Source: Carposina sasakii
Lineage: Eukaryota > Arthropoda > Insecta > Lepidoptera > Carposinidae
Direction of reading: 5' to 3'
Assembly (NCBI GenBank): GCA_014607495.2
Contig: CP053152.1
Span: 14,243,899 to 14,307,898, forward strand
DNA length: 64,000 nucleotides
Shown one piece after another: positions 34,901 through 43,900 of the stretch (its first letter is position 1; each line of letters opens with the position of its first letter). The notes under the pieces are model-generated. The model was not told the origin of the DNA and did not search any database. It saw only the letters and a list, made by a program, of their open reading frames with translations. The position numbers were made by a program, and so were the translations under genes.

Positions 34901-37900
34901 GTGTTTGCGATTGCGGATTATCATTATTTTCCTGTTAACATCATGTTGCTAAATAACAAAGTTTATAGCTCGGTAACACTGGTAGGTGGAACTGAGTTGG
35001 TATGCCATCGCACTCAAAATTGTGTATTTTTATTTGAATACATCCTAAAATGTCTCGTGTCCGACTCGTAAGTACGCGCTATGAATATTGATGATCGCGT
35101 CTTATCCAAATAGCCGAAAATATTGAAAGTAATACTTACGCGGCAGCTGCAGTTCTTAACAAAGTACCTACTCACCAGTCATTTTTACCGTGATAAAGAA
35201 CGAAACAACTTTGTTTCTGTTTGGTTCTTCTGGTTTGCTCCTATTACACTCGTCTACATGCACGCAAGATCCTTCTAGATTTGTGTATATACAAGATTCG
35301 ACCTCACCTTGCAATACATCCATCATCAGCCTATTGTAGTCCACTGCTGGACGTAGGCCTCCCCCAGGGCACGTCACAAGACTGCCCATAGTCTATTTGC
35401 CCATAGTCAGTTTAACAATTCAAATTACCTATGACTAGCTTGCTCTTTTTGACTCATTTAAAAGTCTTCTATAAGTACTACTAATAGGCACATAGTCTGG
35501 CATTTTGATATTTTGTTAATGTGTTTTACAATGACCAGTTTAGGTACGCAAATTAACCGAAACATAATGTGATAATATATACAAGTTTCTGTTACTCAGT
35601 CCACGGATGACATCATTTTTTGTTAGCTGATTATACATACTTATATCGATGATGCATAATTAAATAAATGAGGCGAAATACTCGATAAAAGTATACAAAC
35701 TTCCATTCTCAACCCTTATGTTGTCTGTAGGGCCACCGATTGAGATTTCTCGTGTATTCAGTTTATAGTTTGTGCTCTTAGAAAACAAATGGTTTTAACA
35801 TGCATGATGTGGAAATCTAGGCTATCGTTGATGTTTTTTAAAGTGGGTCATCACCAGTCCACCTGTACCTATATAGTCTCTTCATTGATTGATTACATTA
35901 TTTGCATTCCTGACTATTGTTTACGTTTTCATAGATATCCGCTCACATATTGTTATGAGTTCAAGTAAACAATTGTTTGTCAATATACCATTACAAAGAA
36001 TTAAAATAATTATCGTTCGGTAATGAAGACTTTGCACTTTATGTCTTTAGGAATGTAGAAGAATAGAACTTTCTAAAAGACGGGTTTGATAAATGCCGAA
36101 TTACGAGCCTTGATGCCCTTGTACAGTTCAACTATGACATATATCTCAATAGCATTATTATGTAGTTTCCAAACAAATGTTACATTCGCTCTAAAATGTA
36201 GAGACCTTTAATTTTATTAGAGAAGCAATCCGTCTATTTTATTAGCTCCTGTTTTAATGTCGATTTCCCAAAGGTTGTATCTTGCAATAGCAAAACAAAG
36301 TAGCAGCAATGCGACGGCAAAATATAAGCTATCGCTAAAACAGCGTTGTCGCATTCGAAAGATCCTTTATGGCTACCATATGTCATGGGATATACGATAC
36401 AATAGTTCGGACGTGTGATCTCCGGTCATGACCTGAATATAATGTTTTCTCAACTTGCGCATCCTTCTCACATGTATCCCACAAAAGGGTGATGTCATCG
36501 ACGGATTCCAGGATTGTATGATGCCGGAAACATTTCTTAACTGTATGACGACGGTTTCGCTCAGTTATATATTACCCACGCCTTAGTAAGACTAGAATGG
36601 TTGCAATAAAAAATGTAACTTAAACGAATAATGTTATGTATTATTTATTAGATATGACTAATATTTCAAACAATAACATTTTTATCGCATATTTGTCTTA
36701 TCACGTTCCGTATTTTGTTTTGGTAATCGGCTCTTGCATTAACCTAGATCTAGCTTCTTTATGCGTATTTATTATGAGGCTTGAGGACAGGTCTGTTTAT
36801 TTTTAGATTTTGGCCTAACTTGACACTTCACACTCGACATCCCGCTCACCCGCATATGGCGTAACTACGTAACACACAATAGGACACGTGTATGCTATAT
36901 ATGTATATAAAATAATATATGTATGTATAACTATTACGTGAATATTACACCATGTTTAATTACATTCGCTTTGCACCAATAAAAATATTTCAACTTCATA
37001 ATCGTGTATTATTAATGAGTTGATTAAATTGTATGCAAGTTCGGCAATGAGTTCTAATTAAATTGATTCAATAAATTACTGCGTGGATAATATGAAGAGC
37101 CCGACTAAAAGGTATTTGTTAACTTCCTCTTCAAAAAATTAACACAACAGCTGGATCTGAGGAAACAGTAAATAAGTCGTACGACTATGCAAACATCATA
37201 ATATCAAGGAATTGTACACGAGAACTATGGTCCTCTATTGAACATTCCTAAAAGTCATTTCCCCCAGGCTACACCAGTATAATATTGGCCTATACTAAAA
37301 AGATATTTCGTAGATATGTAAACAAACATGTTTGTCACGTAAATGGATGTGATTGCATGTCGTGTCTAGACGAGGGGATCCCCGCATGTCCCCCCCATTA
37401 CATCACCACATTTAATTACACAACATTATAAGTACTAGAGGAGTTTACTGGATAGTTGGATACGCGCTATGCAAGAAAGGTGAAGACACTCCTCCCACGT
37501 AAATTATGCAATGCATATTGTTTACCAGACTGTTATTCAAATTAGATGTTCTCAGACCTCCACAGCGATTTCGATTTATCGACACTTAGCCGGTTGCACC
37601 AAAAGTTTCATTTTACGTCGTAAAAAGTAACGTATAAAGTAGGCAGTTAATGTAAAACGTTGTTGTTCCACGGTTCAGCATTGCTTTTAGATTTTTACGG
37701 AGCTAAACCCTGCTCATATCGTATAAATATTGAACTGACATAGGTTACATAACATTGTTGTTTGGAGGTTATAAAGCGTTTGTTTCTTCCCTACCGGTTA
37801 ATTTAATATTATAAGTAGGTAATATAAAACACTCTCAAATAGCATATTCACAATAATTATGTATTTACTAGTTATTCTGAAGTGATGATGAAATTGTTCA

Positions 37901-40900
37901 ATATATCAGTCGCCATCGTCGAAAACATAAAATAGACCAAATGATAAACAACGATTTTTTATGCCGTTAAAGCAAGACCACGGCACAGTTTAGAAAATGA
38001 GCTTTAACATCTGCTTATTACAACCTATTTTTACTAGTACTATTGAATTTATACTATTTCCACATTTCTTTTTGCTATTATTGCGGTTCTATTGAAAAGT
38101 TGTTGGTGATATCGATATAAAGCTAGTGTTTGTCGTGCAATTGAGGGCAAAATATAACATGCCTTGTGACATCTAATTTTATGAAATAGCCAACTTTCCT
38201 AGGGTTATTATTTCACACATATCCCTATGAATGATCTTGTTTAATTTAAACTTAGATTAGATTAAACTTTTATCAGTACACTTATATAAACCTTAATACA
38301 ACAGGGACTTGTACAGATGCCGTTTCTTTTCACTAAATGTACAAACAGTTGTTGATGCAAATAGAATCATGGATATTGTGTGTCGATGGCCTGGCAGTGT
38401 TCATGATAGCACTATATTTGATAATTCATTTATAAAAGAGAGACTGGAAAATGGTGATTTGGAAATGGTATGTACTCAACTATATTGGTGATATTTATTT
38501 TTAATTAAACTTTATTTTTCATTTACAGGTATTTATTATAATTTATAAGTTATTTTTAGTTAAACTTTATTTTACAGGTATTTATTAGGAGATGGTGGTT
38601 ATCAACAAAGGTCATACTTAATGATACCATTTCGCACACCGGCCAATGTAGCAGAGGAAAACTACAATAAAAGCTACATCAAAACTAGGAACACAGTAAG
38701 TTGATTCGTGGCAATAAGATAATTTTATTTTTAACCTTGTGCATTTTACAGGTGGAAAGATCATATGGTGTTTGGAGAAGATTTCCATGCTTAGGTTTAA
38801 AGCTACGAGTACATCGAAAAAATATGGAAGCTATAATAGTATCCACCGCTGTTCTATACAATATATGTAGAGATTGAATGAAACATGGGACTTAATGATT
38901 CAGATGTGCCCACTGAAGAACCGGCAGTGCTAATACCACTAAATAGTTCATCTACAGTTGCGTTCATTGTATTATTGGAAGGTTTTAAGAAAAATAAAAT
39001 GTCATGTTTTATTCTTGTTTATTTAATTGTTTTTCTAATAAAGCTATTTCTAATTCAAGTTTTTTCTTACTTAATTGTTTAATTTCTATTTCTAAATTTT
39101 GTGCATTTCCATCACCAATTTTTTTTTCTCCAATGAGGCATTTTCAGATTTTTTCTCTATCTCTAACTCTAATGAATATTTATTTGTATATTTGTTCTCT
39201 TTTTCATCCAGTAGCTTCTTTTCTGTCCACAAACTTCGACCTTGTGTACTGAGGTGTAGATTTTACTGTGTCAGATTCCTTTTTTTTATCAACTCATTAC
39301 ATGTTGGAGGTGTTCAAGTGGCTCTGCTACATACTCTCATTACCCAACACAACCACATTACCTGAGATGGTGCTATTATCAAATTAACACAATTCTCTTA
39401 CTGTATTAGAATTGCAGTTGTGTCATCCAACCCTTTTCCAGCCAGTATGTTTTTTTAAATAGCAACATGCGTCTCTTCATATGTTATTTTTCATTTTATA
39501 CTCTTTATTGCAGAGCATGCAGGGTCGCTATTAAATTCGATATTTATGTTCATCTCTTTGTTTCGGAAAACTGATAATATTATGTGCTTGTATTTTTTTA
39601 TCTTCAGCAAACGCAACTCATCTTCATTAAATTTAGCACTTCTTTGCCTGAAACAATACATTAGATATATTATGTGGTGCCGCAATTTGGATTTTCAAAA
39701 TACCATGCACAAACATTGTTTAAAATTAACGCCCAATCTTACTGCATGCCGGTTTTAAAATACAAAGCAATGGTCAATTAAAATTAAAAACTACCATGAA
39801 TAAAAATCTAGGTTTTTATGTAGAATTAACATTAGTGCAGCAATTCATTTTACGTACTTTTACTGATTTTTTTTTGGTACAACGAACATTAACCGCGTAA
39901 TACGTAAAACTGTACATTGATTTTGGTGCAACCGGCCGTTAGATTTGTCCCAGTTGTAAATTGTAATTGCTTTTAGATGTATATAGTTAGAAACATAGGT
40001 TGATTACATCAAGTAGGTACACAAATAATAAAACATAAACGATAAAGGAAAGCATTTAGGAGCTTTAACATCATGTATTTTATTTCCAACATTATCTTTT
40101 TGCTATTCGAAAAGCGATATTTGAGGGCAAAAATAACTACATCTAATATTATTTCTAATGAATGATCTTTCCAGAATTGCGTACAAATAACGTTGCATTT
40201 ATTTACATCTTCTTAAATAGGCCCTTTGTTCTGATTGATTATTCCTTTGATACGATACTACTGCAATGTCGTACTTTATATGTGTTACTTAACCAATATT
40301 TTACCATCAACCAGCCACCGGTTATATTTTCTCATTGTTATATTTGTTAGGTAGATAAAATGATAGATTTCGATTTATTGGAAGTATATTATATTTATTT
40401 GGAAAATTATTAATATTTATTTGATTTTCCCGTTGCATAAATTGGTGATAATATGGTCGATTCTGACAGTCACACGTAAACTTAATCTTAGTCAGGTCTA
40501 TCCCTCTCCGTTCTTAACATAAAAGGCTTAGAGAGAAAGGGACAGGTAGGTGAATTTACATTTAGGTTTAGGTGTGACGGTCAGAAGCGACCATAACCAA
40601 GAATAAATAAGAAAAAAGTTTTTCTGTAGGCCACACGGGAACACAATTAATTACTCATTATAATAGCATGCATAGTTTGTAATGTCGCCGCTGCGCGGGC
40701 GCTCATCGCTACGCTTGCGCAACCCACAGACGATGCTTGCTGGCACCGTGTGAAATATGACTCCCCAATTAATCAAGCCGAACACAATCACCGGCTGCAT
40801 CAGTTTTGTCTACTCTAACCTATTTGTATGGAATAAGTGTGCACACGCAACAACGTAGGTAGAGTATAATGTACCAATTCGAAATAACCTATTTTGACAG

Positions 40901-43900
40901 AAGTACCTAATTTTATAGTTTCCATTCACCAAGTTCTTAATCTAGGATAAACTAAGTAGTCTGCATCTGCCGTAAATGGACGCGGAAGTCTTTATCGTGT
41001 CTGAGAGCAGAATAGCATTTTTATTACGAACCAATTTTTTGTTTAGCAATAGATACTAATTTTATGAGGAATCGTGGATTTGTTCCGTTGTTTGTTGTGT
41101 TGGCAAAGCTGCACTAACATCCGTGTAGACAAGTCCGGCGTCACGCGAATTGGGTCACATCTTTGTGCGCATCTTTGAGATTAATAGGATGTTCCTGTAC
41201 CAGTGCATCCGACCGTACCTTGATAACTAATTCTGAGAACTTTAGCCTCTAGAAGTAAGATTCGTAGTGTCTGTTCATTTTCTTATATGCTCATTATCTT
41301 ACTGCCCTTATTATAGAAAAAGCGTTTACTTAACCCTTAGTAGCCTGATTTACGAAAGTGATTTTATTTTTATTTTTATATTATTGTGTTTACTTGAGGG
41401 TCAATAAGGGAAAAATGTAAAAAAATCACAATTTTTTATTTCGTTGGAAAGAATTTATACAACAGTAAAATACGAACAGCCAACCTATAAAATAAACTAA
41501 TAGTAATGTGAACATGGTTTAAAAGATTTTCAAAATTGAAACTGCTATTAAGGGTTAACCTTGGCGCATATGTTTTATATTGTTTAGTCATGATTTTTCT
41601 GCCCTTATCTCATCGGGGTCGGAGCTACGTGTTTTCTTTTGAAACTCAGTATTTGGCATTTTTATTACTGGCGACCTGCCTGACGCCATCCCTCTTTAGC
41701 TATATCTAAATGACAATTTTAGAATATTAAAATCCGTAAGTAGTAAATTAATTTCTAGGTACCACATCAGTACAGACCTACATGCCCCTAACTGCGCTCA
41801 GACCTGCGCATATCTAAACCATTGAGTTGTCACTATTATACAAGGTTTATTTTGTTAGTCGACCTATGTAATAAGTTATTACTACTAATAACACTGAATA
41901 ACACTGGATGTAACTTCCAGGCGGAGCAGCGCCTAGCGGCGCGGCGGGCGGCGCGGGCGGAGGCGCGCGACATACGCATGCGCGAGCTTGAGCGGCAGCA
42001 GCGCGAGCAGGAGAACCATGCCGACAAGGCCTACGACATGTACTCAGGTGAGAGGCAGTGCTACTTCTGGATGACGCTACGCGACGCCGCCGCAAAAGTA
42101 CGATGTCCCTCATCCTAAGCATTCAGTATTGTTTATTTGCTGAATGTTTTTTTGTCTAAGATATTAAATGTTTCTTGTTCTAACACTACACATCAGCCCA
42201 CTGCTGGACGTAGGCCTCCCCTAGAGTACTCCACGATGGGCAGGCGAGTTGGTGACCGCAGTGTGATTTGCGGATTTTGCTGTTAACACGAGAGGGAAAC
42301 CCTTGATCGCCTCTTACGATATACCCACTGACAGACATGGGGTGATGAATTGAAATTAGGTCATATTTAGGTGGTGCCGGCATGCCGACAGCACACCCTA
42401 TATAAACAACATTGTGGATAGTTATTTTATTTGGAAAACATACAGCCTTAACACTTTAGTATACAGGGTGTAATAAAAATGGTATGTTAAGCGAAAAGCT
42501 ACGTAAATAGCCCATTCCTATCCACAAAATAGACTCGAAATCACATGTTTATTTTTCCCGATAGTATGGAGAATTTTTTAATATCTCAGCAATTTTCATA
42601 CAATCTTGAAAAATAAACATGTGATATAAACACGAGTCTCAAATTTTGTGGATAGGTTCTCTACAGTGGGCTATTTACGTAGCCTTTTGCTTTACATACC
42701 CTTTTTGTTACAACCTGTATAAAGATAGGTAATTATAACAGAGCCATTTACATGTTTTCGCCTATTAGGTGACCTGTTTTCACCTGTTCTACTATAGTCT
42801 GTTTATTGTGTGATTAAATAGCTGTGTAATGTTGTCATAGGTCCACGGTTGTCGTCACCGGCGGAGACGGCGTTGCGGCGCGGCGGCGCGCGGCTGGCGG
42901 CGCTCGGGGCGACGCATTCCCCTCGGCGCGGCTCCGAGGACGCGGACGACGCGCTCGGAGGCAAGGACCTGCGGGTGAGTGTGTGAAGGGGACGGCGGCA
43001 GGACCTGCGGGTAAGTGTGAAGGAGACGGCGGCAGGACCTGCGGGTAAGTGTGAAGGAGACGGCGGCAGGACCTGCGGGTAAGTGTTAAGGAGACGGCGA
43101 CAGGACCTGCGGGTAAGTGTGAATGAGACTGCGGCAGGACCTGCGGGTAAATGTGAATGAGACTGCGGCAGGGCCTGCGGGTAAGTGTGAAGAAGACGGA
43201 AAGTTGGTGGCAAGGTTATGCGGGTGAGTGTATGAAGAAGATGGCGGCAGGACCTGCGGGTAAATGTCAAGGAGACGACGTTGCTCAATTTAAAAAAAAT
43301 GTTTGTTACGTTTTTAGCTAGCAAGCAATTGAGGTAATGTCTTTGCTGGAAAACGACAGTTTTTTCTTTAGTTCGAGCTGTTCAAATGTGTTTTAACAAG
43401 TCTAAACCTGTCATTGCAGCACGAGCTGAAGGAGGTGGAGGAGAAGTGCCGCAAGGCGATGATCCTGCAGGCGCAGCTCGACAACGAGAAGGCGGCGCTC
43501 GGCTACCAGCTCGAGCTTATGAAGGACCGCCTGGAGGAGGCGCTGCAGGAGTACGCGCAGCTGCAGGTGCGTGACGTCACGCAACACGTGCCCCTTGCTC
43601 CTCTATTGTCCTGCAGGCGCAGTTCGACAACGAGAATACCAGAATTAGGTTCTAAAGAGTCTTTGGCTTATTAACTTTTTTTTAAATATTAAATAGGCTT
43701 ACGCTTGACCACAACACGCCTGATGGTAAGCACCGTTGCAGTCTAAGATGGAGCGCGCTTGCATAAAAGAAGCCGGTTCACTCTTGACTTGAAGACCGCA
43801 AGATTATAGTTCATGGGGAACAGGGATTCAGGCAGGGAGTTCCACAGCTTGGCCTTTCGCACTATGAATGTAGAAGCACGTTCCGTAGCACCAACCTCTC

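Larger units (their letters stand above)
37589..39938 (+). mobile_element. PIF/Harbinger DNA transposon, degraded
   Basis: About 2.35 kb, bounded by inverted ends GCCGGTTGCACCAAAA and TTTTGGTGCAACCGGC and flanked by TTA on both sides (37586-37588 and 39939-39941), the Harbinger target. It contains a sense DDE transposase remnant and a possible antisense Myb-like gene. It lies in the first Lrrfip intron. Confidence 0.88.

Noticed and set aside
42803..43324. 173-codon minus-strand frame with repeated histidine/leucine/proline units
   Set aside because: It is the antisense reading of the 34-bp donor array.
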